A stretch of DNA of 64,000 nucleotides, from NCBI GenBank assembly GCA_030760725.1, contig JASWHV010000013.1, forward strand, positions 43,232,787-43,296,786, read 5' to 3'. Below the pieces are notes generated by a model. The model made no database searches. It was not told the origin of the DNA and saw only the letters and a list, made by a program, of their open reading frames with translations. Source of the stretch: Neostapfia colusana (Eukaryota; Streptophyta; Magnoliopsida; Poales; Poaceae). The first letter of the stretch is position 1. Each line of letters starts with the position of its first letter. Of this stretch, positions 11,694 through 23,163 are shown one piece after another. The translations under genes were made by a program, and so were the position numbers.

Positions 11694-13676
11694 TTGTGAA
11701 GGCACACATAACCGTTTCTTGAACCACAATATTCCATCTCTATCAACTCTAAAGTTTGGTGCCTTGCCTTCACCGGTTTGTTCCTTGATCTTCATTAACT
11801 TTTCATCCCCGTGTTGAGCCTTCTTAATCTGGTATCCAAGATAGGGTGGACGCTAAGGTTGTAGTCTTAGGAGTGAGGTACAATAGTTAGGTTCAACTTC
11901 ATCATCTCCTCGCACAGTTGCGGTACTTGAGTCACCAAGTGATGACAGTAAGCTTTCCTGCTGAGAGCGTCTGCCACAACATTTGCTTTGCATTGGTGAT
12001 AGTGGATCTCCACATCATAATCCTTAATTAGTTCCAACCATCTTCATTGTCTTAGGTTTAGATCAGGCTGGGTAAAGATATACTTGAGGCTCTTGTGGTC
12101 TGTGTAGATTTCACACTTGTTACTGATTAGATAGTGTCTATAAATCTTAAGAGTATGCACTACCGTAGGCAATTCCAAGTCATGAGTTGGGTAGCTCTGC
12201 TCGTGTGGCCTTAACTGACGAGAGGCATAGGACACCACTCGTCCTTCTTGCATTAACACACATCCAAGGCCGTGTCTAGAAGCATCGCAATAAATAACAA
12301 AGCTCTTGTGAAATATCCAGTAAGACTAAGACTGGGGACGTGGTCAACCTTTCTTTCAACTCACGAAAACTTCACTCACGTGCTTCAGTCCACACAAACT
12401 TCTTATCCCTTTTGAGTAGTTCCGTCATTGGTCGAGCTAGCTTGGAAAATCCTTCGATGAACCTTCGATAATAACCAGCCATACCCAGAAAACTACGAAT
12501 TTTCGAGACCGAAGTTGGCTGCTTCCAAGATGATACGGCTTTGACATTCTCTAGATCAACTGCAACTCCCTCAGCTGTTAGCACATGCCCAAGGAAACTA
12601 ACTTTCTGTAGCCAAAACTCACATTTGCTGAACTTGGCATAAAGTTGATGGCTCTTGAGCCGGTCCATAACAACACGCAGGTGTTGCGCATGCTCTGCTT
12701 CACTCCGTGAATAGACTAGAATGCCGTTGATGAAGACAACGACAAACTTGTCCAACTCTTGCATAAACACCCGGTTACTTAGGTTCATGAAATAGGCAGG
12801 GGCATTGGTTAATCCAAAAGACATCACTATGAACTCGAACTGGCCATAGCGAGTCACAAATGTTGTCTTAGGTATATCCTCGGGCTTAATCCTCACTTGA
12901 TGATATCTAGATCTCAAGTCAATCTTTGAGAAAAACTTGGCCCCCTTTAGCTGGTTGAATAGATCATCTATTCGGGGTAGAGGGTATTTGTTCTTGATGG
13001 TCACCGCATTAAGAGCTCGGTAATCTACACAGAGTCTCTTACTTCCATCCTTTTTTTCTATGAAGAAGACTGGTGCGCCCCATGGTGATGCACTAGGCCT
13101 TATGTACCCTTTCTCTTGCAACTCATCTAACTGTTTCTTTAACTCGTCTAGTTCTGGCGCTGCCATTCTATAAGACCTCTTAGCTATTGGGGCAGTTCCG
13201 GGAACTAGATCAATGGAGAACTCCACTTCTCTTTCTGGCGGCATGCCTGGCAACTCCTCAGGGAACACATCAACATACTCCTTAATCACTGGCACTTCCT
13301 GAGGTGTTTCCGCCTTCAAGTGATTTACTACTGGCTCAGACAGGCTAGACTTGACATGACATGTGACAGTCTTCCCTTCATGGTTTGTCACTGTCATAGT
13401 CCTATGTGCACAAGGTATACTCCCATAGCACATGGATAACCAATTCATACCAAGGATCACATCTATCCCATGGGAGTCAAGCACTACTAGATTAATTAAG
13501 AACTCTACCCCACTTAGTTTTAAAGGGATGCTGTTAACTTCTAGGAGGCAAGGTATATAACCTCCTGGTGATCGAGTCATTAAGGTCCTCTTAAGGGCTA
13601 CCGTAGCTATATCATGTGTCTCTACGAAGTCTGATGATATGAAAAAATGCGATGCACCAGAGTCAAATAGTATTTA
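11694..13676 (-). pseudogene. Element C pol (protease, RT, RNase H, start of integrase), decayed
   Basis: Reading on the minus strand: protease (FDSGASH at about 13640-13670), the LGMNWLS segment, then reverse transcriptase from about 13270 ([19 protein letters not shown]) through [22 protein letters not shown] and [14 protein letters not shown]. Next come the tether and RNase H ([29 protein letters not shown]), and the integrase N-terminus (LWFKKRLCVP) up to the LTR junction at 11694. The RT catalytic motif should be F-[IV]-D-D; here both Asp are changed (N and G), so the enzyme is dead. Stops include TAA at 13674-13676 and TGA at about 12041-12043, with a shift between 12260 and 12372. The gene belongs to a Tekay-like Ty3/gypsy element. 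Confidence 0.85.
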
Positions 13677-14907
13677 AGCCGAAACTGACTGAACCAAGAA
13701 CTCACCAAGTAGAACTCCTAGTGCTGCATCTGCCTCTTCGGCGTAGATATGGTTTATTGTGGCCTTTATAAAAGAGTGTTGAGTCCTTGATGGTGCTCCA
13801 CGGCTACCTCTGGCTAGTTGCCTTGGTCCATTAACTGAGTTGGAGACGGTAGATGGTGCTGGCTTAATCTTGTAAGGGCAGTTAACAGCGATATGCCCAG
13901 GCTCACGACAGCTAAAACAAAACCTCTGGCCACCAATCCGATTGACTCCAGACTGCTGAGGATGGAATGAGCCATGTGATTAAGCAGGCTGTGCCAGTTG
14001 CTTGAAGGTGGTGGTTGGTGCTTTGTAGGATACACTACTATGAGCCATCTGCCCAGAGTAGATAGGTTGTTAGGTCTTCTGCACAAAGTAGGTCGGTTGT
14101 TGGGCCCTCTGTACTGAATAAACAGGTTGATTAGAAGTTTCATTTGCTGGAACACCTTCTTGTCCTCAAATTTCCTTTTCTTCTCCCGTATATCATCCTC
14201 TATGTTCTTTTTCGTAGTGATGGCCTTGTTAACCAGGGTACTGAGATCTAGATAAACAGATGCTTCAAGAAATATCCTGATCTCAGTGTTTAACCCACGC
14301 AGAAAGGCTTCTTGCTTTTTCTCTTCTGTATCCACAACGTGGGGGTAATAGCGAGATAACCCGGTGAACTTGTGTACATACTCCATCACGGTTAGACCCT
14401 TCTGTTTAATGTTTGTAAACTCTTCCGTCTTTAGCTTCACAATGCTACATGGGATGTGTTGCTCTCTAAACAAATTTACAAACTCATACCATATAATGGT
14501 CCTGGCATGTGGATGCATCTCTCTGTAGCTGTGCCACCAAGATAAAGCAGATCCTCTTAGTTGTTGGACTGCAAGTAGAACCTTATCTTGCTCATCTGCA
14601 TGCACAACCTCGAGTTTCAGCTCAATCTCTCTTAGCCAGTCATCCGCCTCAATAGGGTCCTTAGATCCAGAAAACTTGGGCGGGTTCATCCTGTTGAAGT
14701 CCGTGATCTGGTGATTGTTCTGCGGCGCTGGCTGATGGTTGTTGGGACCATTGTTGTTCCGAGCAGCCAGGGTGTTCGCCAGTATCTCGAGGAGTCGAGT
14801 CTGGCGGTCCATAATGGCAGTCAGGTCATAGGTAGGTGCTTGGGGATGTGGTCGGACAGGTGCACTCTCCGCTGTCTCATTCTCGTGAAGTGCAGGCGGA
14901 ATTTCTT
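13677..14907 (-). pseudogene. Element C gag (main part), frameshifted
   Basis: It contains a retrotransposon gag capsid domain (MNPPKFSGSKDPIEADDWL through WYEFVNLFREQHIP and YVHKFTGLSRYYP) and a CCHC zinc knuckle (CFSCREPGHIAVNC at about 13875-13925). The knuckle is out of frame with the capsid because of a shift near 14100-14160. The N-terminal codons lie 18 kb away at 32971-33060, separated by CACTA #2. Joining the two flanks with one CTT copy keeps the reading frame, which confirms that one gag gene was split. Gag packages the element RNA into virus-like particles. Confidence 0.8.
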
Positions 14908-14924
14908 CACTACAGGATTCCCGT

Positions 14925-15048
14925 ACAACGGCCAAAACCGTCGTATATAAGACCAAAGCCATCATATATAATCTATATACGACGGCTGGAAGTTATATAC
15001 GACGGTTTGTGGCCGTCGTATATACCTAGTCGTATATAGCCTTATATA
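14925..15048. repeat. CACTA #2 left subterminal repeats, outer part
   Basis: Direct and inverted copies of CCGTCGTATATAAG-like units next to the left terminus. The array is cut by Sirevirus #2 and resumes at 24787. Confidence 0.85.
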
Positions 15049-16669
15049 TGTAGGATCGAAGAGCACGTGAAAAGCTACCAGAGGGGGGTCAATGGTAGAT
15101 TAAAACTTTTCGCAGTGGAAACAACAAAAACCCCTCGGCAAAAATCAATCGGTTAAAGAAACCGTGTGTGCAAGTGTTTTCAAACGTGTTCAACCGTGAA
15201 AAATCAAGTAGAGAGGTAGAGAATCAAGTCACAGATCTAATGCAACAAGAATCACTTGAAAACACGAAGTAAAACTTGAGATACGATCAAAACATTAAAG
15301 GAAGATCAATCTGTTCTACCCGATATAAAACAGATTTGCAACGCTGCAAAGAAACTCGTGTATCTCAAAAACTACAGATCCGAAGCTCCTGAAAATTTCA
15401 CAGATGATAGATAATTGAGTTGTGAAGACAACCCAAAAGAATCACGTCAATCGGATCTGTAAAACTCGAGTTATGAACGAAACACCCAAGCAACATCGGT
15501 CTGTCCAGAAACTCGGCGAGAAAGACTTGACGAAAAACAAGTCGGACGAACAAGGCACAAAAGCTCCTCGAAACTATGAACTTTATTCAATAGAAACACA
15601 AGAGGAACAGCCCAAAGGTCTCTGCCCACGAGAGCTCTGGCCTCCCTTGCTTTTATAGCCAGCCCTCAGGCTAAACAATCCAATCTAGGACCCCTACTCC
15701 TAATTGGACTCGTATCATAACTTACCATAACTGCTCAGGACTCTCCTATTCGCAGATAGAAGCAATTGTGAGACTTCCAAACACCTTAGGAACGTCCTAA
15801 ACATTCCTAAACAACTCAACTTCGTGCCTAGCACGAAATCCTTTCATAACCAACTCAAATCTTCCATATTTGAGCCATATCCGACTCAGCCTCAGCCTGA
15901 GTACGCAATCCAGCCGGTTGGACCTTTCCGACCAATTATTTACGTCCACTTCTCTTCATCACGCCTTGAAACAATGTTGCCACGTCCATGCACTCCTTGC
16001 ACACGTGCAAACACCTTCCAATGACGTACACGCAACCTTCATATGCACTGCCCTTGATCCAAACTTGCTGCGCGACCTCCCGATCAACTCAACCACAGCT
16101 CCTCCCGAATTTGGTTGTTGGAACCTCATCTCCTCCCTGAGACTAGTCCAAGGATCCCGTCACCAGCCATGTCTTGAACTCAAGCAACACCTGCACATGA
16201 ATAAACAACCAATTCTTCCGAGCACAAGTCCTCGACTTGACTCACGTTAGTTCGAAAACCACAACACCTTACATGAGCACGTCACATAAGCATGTTGCAA
16301 ACCATATCAAATGATAACAGCCATAACCACCAAAACACACCAAAAACTTAGCAAATTAATACTAAGCAAACCTTCCCATAAAGCAAGTTTGAAACATTGC
16401 GAGTTAAAAGCAAAAACAAGACGCTGCAGTTCTACGAGTTGAACTTCACGGGAGCTCCCTAAAAACAAGCTCCGGACCTCACAGAAGCTCTCCGGACCTT
16501 GCAGGAGCTCTCCGGACCTTGCGTCGGACCTTGCCAACACTTGGCGGACCTAACAAAGAACTTGTCGGACCTTGCCACAGAAGAATGTTTTGGCAATATT
16601 CAAAACTTTGAATGTTAATGCTAACTTTTATCCTAATTGCCAATGTATTCAGCACACATAGGTCTCACA
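15049..16669 (-). repeat. 3' LTR of Sirevirus #2
   Basis: In element orientation it begins TGTGAGACCTATGTG next to the PPT and ends GATCCTACA. A TATA box (TATAAAA, minus strand) is at 15651-15657. Upstream of it lie repeats of CTCCGGACCTTGC around 16470-16570. Confidence 0.92.
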
Positions 16670-17654
16670 ATCTCCCCCTTGATGAATGCATTGGCAACAC
16701 CAATTAAAATCCGAACATTGGCTTATGAAAAGTTTTGAAAAGCTTTGAAAACTCATTTCTCCCCATTTATTAATTTCTCCCCATTTTTTAAAATCAGAGA
16801 AGGAAGAAAGTGTATAACATATGCAAAGTGTAAAAAAAATCTCTCCTTATACATATTTCTCCCCCTTTGACAATGTATTCAGCAAGGTTCAAAAGAGAAA
16901 TTTTTAAATGTTATGAGCATATTATAACATATACATACAAAACAAAGCTCATCCAAGTCATACTATCAGGTTACTTACACTATCACATCAATGAGATACA
17001 TAAAGTAGTGTAAGCCATGCTAGAGATCAAATGTATTTTTCAGTTTAAGCAAGTCATGATCTCCCTTACTCAACTATTTCAAAACCTGAAAACATGACAC
17101 TTGTTGCTGCATTTTTATTATTCATAATCATTTAAGGCACAAAGTTGATCATATGATATTTGCAAGAGATTATATGCCACATCAGCCTTATTCTAACGAA
17201 CTAAGCCAAGCCTATGTCATTTGACAATCAGAAGCTTAAGGACATGGTTTTAGTCATACACAATTCCTTCCAAGTTCATATCTTAGTGCAATGATAAGCA
17301 ATCTCAAAAGAAGAAGTGCAATGCATGCATATTCTCTTGATCTTTTCTCAATTTTTTATTTGAAAACTCAACATGTGAGCTGATCACTTGATTATTTTTT
17401 TATGATTAAAAGCACTTGTGAGCACGCAACAAGTTCAAAACAGCAAGAAAGTTCGATCATGACCAGATTTAGTGTAAGTAATTATTCCAATTACTAGTCA
17501 TGGCAAAAACTACAAAATGTATAACATGGGTAATGTAGTAAGAACTTTCAGCCTGTAAAAGGAATCACAAAGTCATATATGTATGAAATACTATGCTCAT
17601 ATTATTTTAGTTTCAGATTCACACATAGACTTTCAAAGTTTCAAAAACTCCCCC
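16670..17654 (-). other. Sirevirus #2 3' untranslated region with multiple PPTs
   Basis: No coding content, so no env-like ORF remains here, unlike in Sirevirus #1. Purine tracts on the minus strand occur at 17649-17658 (straight after the pol stop), 16856-16870, and 16671-16680 next to the LTR. This is the multi-PPT layout of Sireviruses. Confidence 0.8.
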
Positions 17655-20600
17655 TCAATTTAAGCAATGAGGATGCATAACCCCTATTTCACTACGAATG
17701 AAACAAAAACGAGTGAAATCCAAAGGTTTTGTAAAAATATCAGCCAATTGTTGTTCGGTATCGACATGGTGAAGCACAATGTTTCCTTTTTCAACATTAT
17801 CACGAAAAAAGTGATACCTAATGTCAATGTGCTTAGTTCTAGAGTGTTTCACGGGGTTTTTAGCAATACAAATTGCACTAGTGTTATCACAAAATAGTGG
17901 AACACTATCTAAATAAACCCCATAGTCCTTAAGTGTTTGAACAATCCAAAGAATTTGTGAGCAAGCGCTAGTCACAGCTACATTTTCAGATTCGGCCTTG
18001 GATTGTGCAACTGAACTTTGTTTTCTAGAGGACCAAGCAACAAGTGAATTACCAAGAAAATGACAAGCACCCGAAGTACTTTTCCTATCAATCCTACAAC
18101 CCCCAAAATCAGCATCCGAAAAAGCTTTCAAAGAAACGGTTGAGGAAGAAGAAAGAAAAATGCCAAATTCTTGAGTTCCATGTAGGTACCTGAGAATCCT
18201 TTTGATGGCTTGGCGATGTGAAGCACGTGGAGAAGCTTGAAAACGTGCACAAAGACATATGCTGAATTGTATGTCCGGTCTTGACGCCGTGAGATACAAA
18301 AGTGATCCAACCATACTTCTGTATTCTTTTTTATCGACCGAGTCACCATCTTCGTCAAGTTCAAGTGTTGTTCCTGTTCCCATTGGTGTCCGAAGAGGCT
18401 TGCATTTGTACATGTTGAAGCGCTTAAGAAGGTCCTTTGTATACTTAGTTTGATGCACAAAAGTTCCTTCTTTTGTTTGCTTGATTTGCAGCCCCAAAAA
18501 GTATGTGAGTTCTCCCATCATACTCATCTCAAATTCTGAACTCATCATAGCTGAAAACTTGGACACGAGATCATGAGAAGCACAACCAAAGATAATATCA
18601 TCCGCATACACTTGAACGAATAATGAGTCATTGCCATGCTTAAGTACAAAAAGAGTTTTATCAACCTTGCCCATGGTAAACCCCTTTTCAAGTAAGAATG
18701 TTTTTAACCTATCATACCATGCTCTAGGGGCTTGTTTTAGACCGTACAAGGCTTTGGACAGTTTGTAAACATGATTAGGAAAATTTGGATTTTCAAAACC
18801 CGGTGGCTGCTTAACATAAACCTCCTCCTCTATGTAGCCATTAAGAAAAGCACTTTTAACATCCATTTGATATAACTTGAAACCTTTAGATGCAGCAAAT
18901 GCTAATAAAATTCTTATAGCTTCTAATCTAGCAACAGGAGCAAATGTTTCATCAAAATCTAGACTTTCAATTTGAGTGAAACCTTGAGCAACCAACCTAG
19001 CTTTATTTCTAACCACAACCCCATCCTCACTTTGCTTATTTTTAAATACCCATTTAGTTCCAATTAATGTGTGACCTTGAGGTGGAGGTACAAGTTTCCA
19101 AACATTATTTCTTTCAAAATTTTCTAACTCTTCTTGCATGGCATTAATCCAAGATTCAGTAGTGAGTGCGTGTGATATATCCTTGGGTTCAAAAGAAGCA
19201 ACAAAAGCAGAATGAGCATGCGAGTTTGGATCGCAAAACCTGGACCGAGTGACTCGTTCATGCAAGCTTCCAATGATTTGTTGTGGAGGATGACTTTTGA
19301 GTACTCAGAGGGGAGTAGACACTTCACAAGCACCTTCTTCTTCATGTTCGGACCTTTGATTAGGAGAGCTTGTTGATTGAGGAAGGTCCGAACCAGCAGT
19401 AGTGACTGTTGGTGCTGGTTGTGGTACAAAATCAGCAGCTTGATCGTTATTTACTTCTGAGTTTTCGGGCAGCAGCACCACTTCTTCATCTTCATCAATA
19501 AAAATACTCTCCCCCTGCGGATATGGATCCGGACCTGCAATATCGGAGCTAGTACTTGGGCTAGCTTCATCAAAAAAAACCTCGCAAGTCTCCACAATTT
19601 TGTTAGTGTCAAGTAAAAGCACATGGTAGCCTCTAGTATGAGATGGATAACCAAGAAACATGCCATCAACAGATCTAGCTTCAAATTTATCAAGATTACC
19701 ATGTTTCTTAACAAAGAATTTGCAACCAAAAACCCTAAAGTGTGTAACATTAGGCCTATGTCCAAACCGGAGCTCATATGGGGTTTTTCCAAGCTTAGCA
19801 CGCAAGAAAACACGATTTGAGACATAACAAGCGGTTGCAATTGCATCAGCCCAAAATTTCCTAGGAGTTTGATATTCATCAAGCATAGTCCTAGCCATCT
19901 CAACTAAGGTCCTGTTCTTTCTTTCTACGACACTATTTTGTTGTGGTACATAGGGTGAAGAGTATTGATGATCTATTCCATTTTCAGCACAAAAGTGATC
20001 AAAGGATTGGTTTTTAAATTCAGTTCCGTTATCACTTCTAATTGCTTTTAATGATCCTGGGTGCTCAATAGATAATCTAAGAAATAAAGTTCTAAAATGA
20101 CTAAAAGCTTCATTCTTAGATGCCATAAAATAAACCCAAAAATATCTGGAATAATCATCAACAATCACAAGCACATACCATTTACCTCCGAAGGATTGAA
20201 CACGTGCCGGACCTACTGTGTCAAGATGTAAAAGTTGTCCCGGTTCAGCTGTCATGATCATTGTGAGATGAGCATGTGAACCTGCAACAAACTTAGCATG
20301 TCTACAAGAAGAGCACACAATATCATTGTCCTTTTTAAGCTTTGGCAGCCCACGTATGCGATCGAGAGCACTAACACGAGTGAGATGATCAAAGCCTATG
20401 TGACCAAGTCTACGATGCCAAAAATATAGATCCTTTGTATCATTAGCAACTAGACACCGATGCTTAGAAGTTGACAAGTCAAAATCAGCTTTAAAAACTC
20501 TTCCAAACCTAGACATGTTAAACAAAAACTCACCTTTTGAATCTACAACCTTGCAGCAATTTTTAGCAAAGCTAACCTCTAGATTTTCATCTAGCAATTG

Positions 20601-21080
20601 TGAAAACGAAAGCAAGTTGTATTTCAAATTTTTAACAAGTGCCACATCTTTCAAAGTGTAGAGATTGTTTACTCTAACTGAACCTTTAGCAATTATGGGA
20701 GTAGAAGAGTTATCGGCGAAAGCAACATTTTCTACACGTGACACAAAAGAGAGAGAGGAGAACCATTCTTTGTTACCGGTCATGTGGCGTGAGCAACCTG
20801 AATCCACAATCCAAATGTTCTCCTTCCTCAAACGTGAAACCTACACAGCAGCACAATACGTCGATGACTCAATACTGGGGTTAGTTAAAAGACTTTTAGG
20901 AATCCAGTACTGAGTCACACGACGTCCAGCAGGAATAACACGCGAAAGCTGAGAAGGTACAGCACGTTTATGAGCCAAACATCGAAATTTTTTGTTCCCA
21001 ACTACTGACTTAGAAGATGTGTTATATGTAGCACAAAAAACAGTAGGTCCGGGAGCAAGTTTTTGACTCATTACAGCAGG
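17655..21080 (-). pseudogene. Sirevirus #2 pol (protease, integrase, RT, RNase H) with two in-frame stops
   Basis: Domains in order on the minus strand: aspartic protease around WIVDSGCSRHMTG (20800), GAG-pre-integrase HHCC region (WHRRLGHIGF, CSSCRHAK), and integrase core with D in LHLDTVGP, D in IRSDNGTEF and E near QQNSVVERKN. RT follows with YADDIIFG at about 18590-18615 (catalytic YADD intact), then RNase H with the [12 protein letters not shown] segment. The order with integrase before RT defines Ty1/copia. The frame is that of gag, interrupted by TAG (20841-20843, fits CAG-to-TAG) and TGA (19305-19307). The product would copy and integrate the element's DNA. Confidence 0.9.
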
Positions 21081-23102
21081 TTACAAGCTCCGAACATTCG
21101 GTCTAGCAGATTTTGCTTGGTTGTTATGTGATCTAGCAAGTATTCTTTGTTTCTTATCGTGTTTAGCTAGTCTATAACAAAAATCCATGACATGACCATC
21201 TCTACCACAGTAGGTACAATGAAAAATAACCTTATTATCATGTCTAGATGAGCAAGCAACACGTTTATTAGAACCCGAATGGGACAGTACTCCTGCAGAT
21301 TTGAAAATCACCTCTTTTTGTCTAGGAGCTGTTTGAATCAAACCGCTTCCTAAGGACTTTACAACTTTAGGTGGGTGTGCCTTAGCATGAGCATGAGAAT
21401 TAAAACCTAAACCAGTTTTATCATTACAAGACTTGGAAGAATTCAGCAGCAAGTTTAGGTTCTTATTTGCATTAGAAAACCGATCTAGTGTCCTATGCAT
21501 GTCATCAAGTTTATTGGACAGATCAAAGCAGTTTTCACATGAAGTTTTTCCTTTTAGTTTGTAATTTGAACAATATTTAACTTCATGCACACGTAAAGCA
21601 TTGTTCAAAATAGAAATCTCATTCATAGCATCATTTAGTTTCTTATTCAGATCATCACATGAAGAACAATGCAAATCAATTGTAGAACAACAAGCATCTT
21701 TCAAATTTTTATCATTAAGTGCAGCAAGCTCTTTGTTCTTTTCAATTTCAAGTTCAAGTTTGTCAAGTGTAGATGTGTGTGCACTTCTTAAAGAGGATAA
21801 TTGTTCATAAATCAAATCACATGAGGAACAAGAATCATCACTAGGAATCAAAGTTTTTAAACGATTAATTTCATATTCTAGTGATTCAATTTTAACAGCA
21901 CTGTTCCTAAGTTTTTTATCCTTTTTGTTTAATATAACAGTGGTACGAGAAATAGCATCACACATTTCTTCGCAAGTGGGACATACCTCTTCATCGTCGC
22001 TGTTGTGTTCTGCCTCCTCGGAGTTTGAACTTGACTTGCTCGCCATGCAGCACATATTTGCCATAGCTTCTTCATCTTCATCACTACCGGTGTCCACATC
22101 ACTTGAGCCGAAATCTTGAAGTGCAGAGATCATACTATGCACTATGTTGCGTATTGATAAATCTTTCTTCTTCTTATTCTTTGCAAATGATTTCTTCGGC
22201 CTTGTTTGCTTTTCTTCACGTGAAGTCGGACCTGAAAGGTTAGGGCACTCCGTACGAAAATGTCCTATCTTACCACATTCAAAACATCGTTGAGGTCCGA
22301 AGCTTCCTCTCCTTCTAGTTCTCACATTTTGCAATGCTTTTGAGAACCGAGTAGAGATGAGTGCAAGCTCCTCCTCTGGAAACTCTTCAATCTGTTCAAG
22401 GGTTAGAGAGGACAGCAAAGAGAGTGCACCACTAGATGATGATTGACTAGAACTAGACATGTCACGTTGCGAAACAAATGCAATAGACTTGTTGGGGTTT
22501 TTACGTGAGATGATGTCAATTTCATGAGTTTTCAATTTAGAATAAAGCACGTCTAAAGTAAGAGAACTCATGACAGTAGATTCACGAATAGATGTAACTT
22601 TCATCTCCCAAATTGACATATCTAATGCTCCAAACAATTGTCTAGCATTTTCAACATCTGAAAAGTTAACATTGACACTACGCAAGTTGCTGAGAATTTT
22701 ATTAAAGCGAGCAAAAAGGTCATCAATTGACTCACCGGGTTGCATCTCAAAACGCATGTATTCCTTCTTGAACATATCTTGCCTTACCTCCATGATCGTA
22801 TTGGATCCTTCATGGTAGTCACAAAGATCTTTCCAAACATCATATGCAGATCGGAGGTGTGCAACACGGTCGAAGTCGCTTTGAGTCAATTCTTGGATGA
22901 TCAAGTTGCGAGCCTTGTTGTTGTTGTCAACATCTCTCATGTTCGCAGCCTTAACTTGATCGTTGGGTGGTACATCGAAGTTCCGGTAGACCTTTTCCCA
23001 TATGGCGAAGCCTTGCGCCTGTATGTAGGCCTCCATCCGTGCCTTCCAAACCTGAAAATCGATGCCATTGAACACACAAGGTTTTGCGGAGTACTTCTCC
23101 AT
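21081..23102 (-). CDS. Sirevirus #2 gag polyprotein
   Basis: This is a 673-codon ORF. The N-terminal part (WKARMEAYIQAQGFAIWEKV through LYSKLKTHEIDI) is a UBN2/copia-type gag domain. A first CCHC knuckle, CFECGKIGHFRTEC, lies near residue 275 and a second, CTYCGRDGHVMDFC, near residue 640. Between them is a long, charged, coiled-coil-prone segment with repeated Cys pairs (SSCDLIYEQL, CSSCDDLNKK). A long gag with a coiled coil is a Sirevirus trait. It ends with TAA (21081-21083), after which pol continues in the same frame from an ATG at 21071; whether this stop is natural or a mutation is unclear. The ATG lies 62 bp inside the 5' LTR. Confidence 0.92.
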   Translation of the reverse strand: MEKYSAKPCVFNGIDFQVWKARMEAYIQAQGFAIWEKVYRNFDVPPNDQVKAANMRDVDNNNKARNLIIQELTQSDFDRVAHLRSAYDVWKDLCDYHEGSNTIMEVRQDMFKKEYMRFEMQPGESIDDLFARFNKILSNLRSVNVNFSDVENARQLFGALDMSIWEMKVTSIRESTVMSSLTLDVLYSKLKTHEIDIISRKNPNKSIAFVSQRDMSSSSQSSSSGALSLLSSLTLEQIEEFPEEELALISTRFSKALQNVRTRRRGSFGPQRCFECGKIGHFRTECPNLSGPTSREEKQTRPKKSFAKNKKKKDLSIRNIVHSMISALQDFGSSDVDTGSDEDEEAMANMCCMASKSSSNSEEAEHNSDDEEVCPTCEEMCDAISRTTVILNKKDKKLRNSAVKIESLEYEINRLKTLIPSDDSCSSCDLIYEQLSSLRSAHTSTLDKLELEIEKNKELAALNDKNLKDACCSTIDLHCSSCDDLNKKLNDAMNEISILNNALRVHEVKYCSNYKLKGKTSCENCFDLSNKLDDMHRTLDRFSNANKNLNLLLNSSKSCNDKTGLGFNSHAHAKAHPPKVVKSLGSGLIQTAPRQKEVIFKSAGVLSHSGSNKRVACSSRHDNKVIFHCTYCGRDGHVMDFCYRLAKHDKKQRILARSHNNQAKSARPNVRSL

Positions 23103-23147
23103 GATGGTTAGTCAAAACACGTGCAAATCACAAATATTAGAGCACCA

Positions 23148-23161
23148 TGGCTCTGATACCA
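23148..23161 (-). other. Primer binding site of Sirevirus #2
   Basis: The minus strand reads TGGTATCAGAGCCA two bases from the LTR end. This is complementary to the 3' end of initiator tRNA-Met and primes minus-strand DNA synthesis. Confidence 0.92.
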
Positions 23162-23163
23162 AT

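Noticed and set aside
15422..16540. Open frames in the Sirevirus #2 LTR, repeated at 23589-24657
   Set aside because: Within LTR sequence, no domain, and frames differ between the two LTRs.
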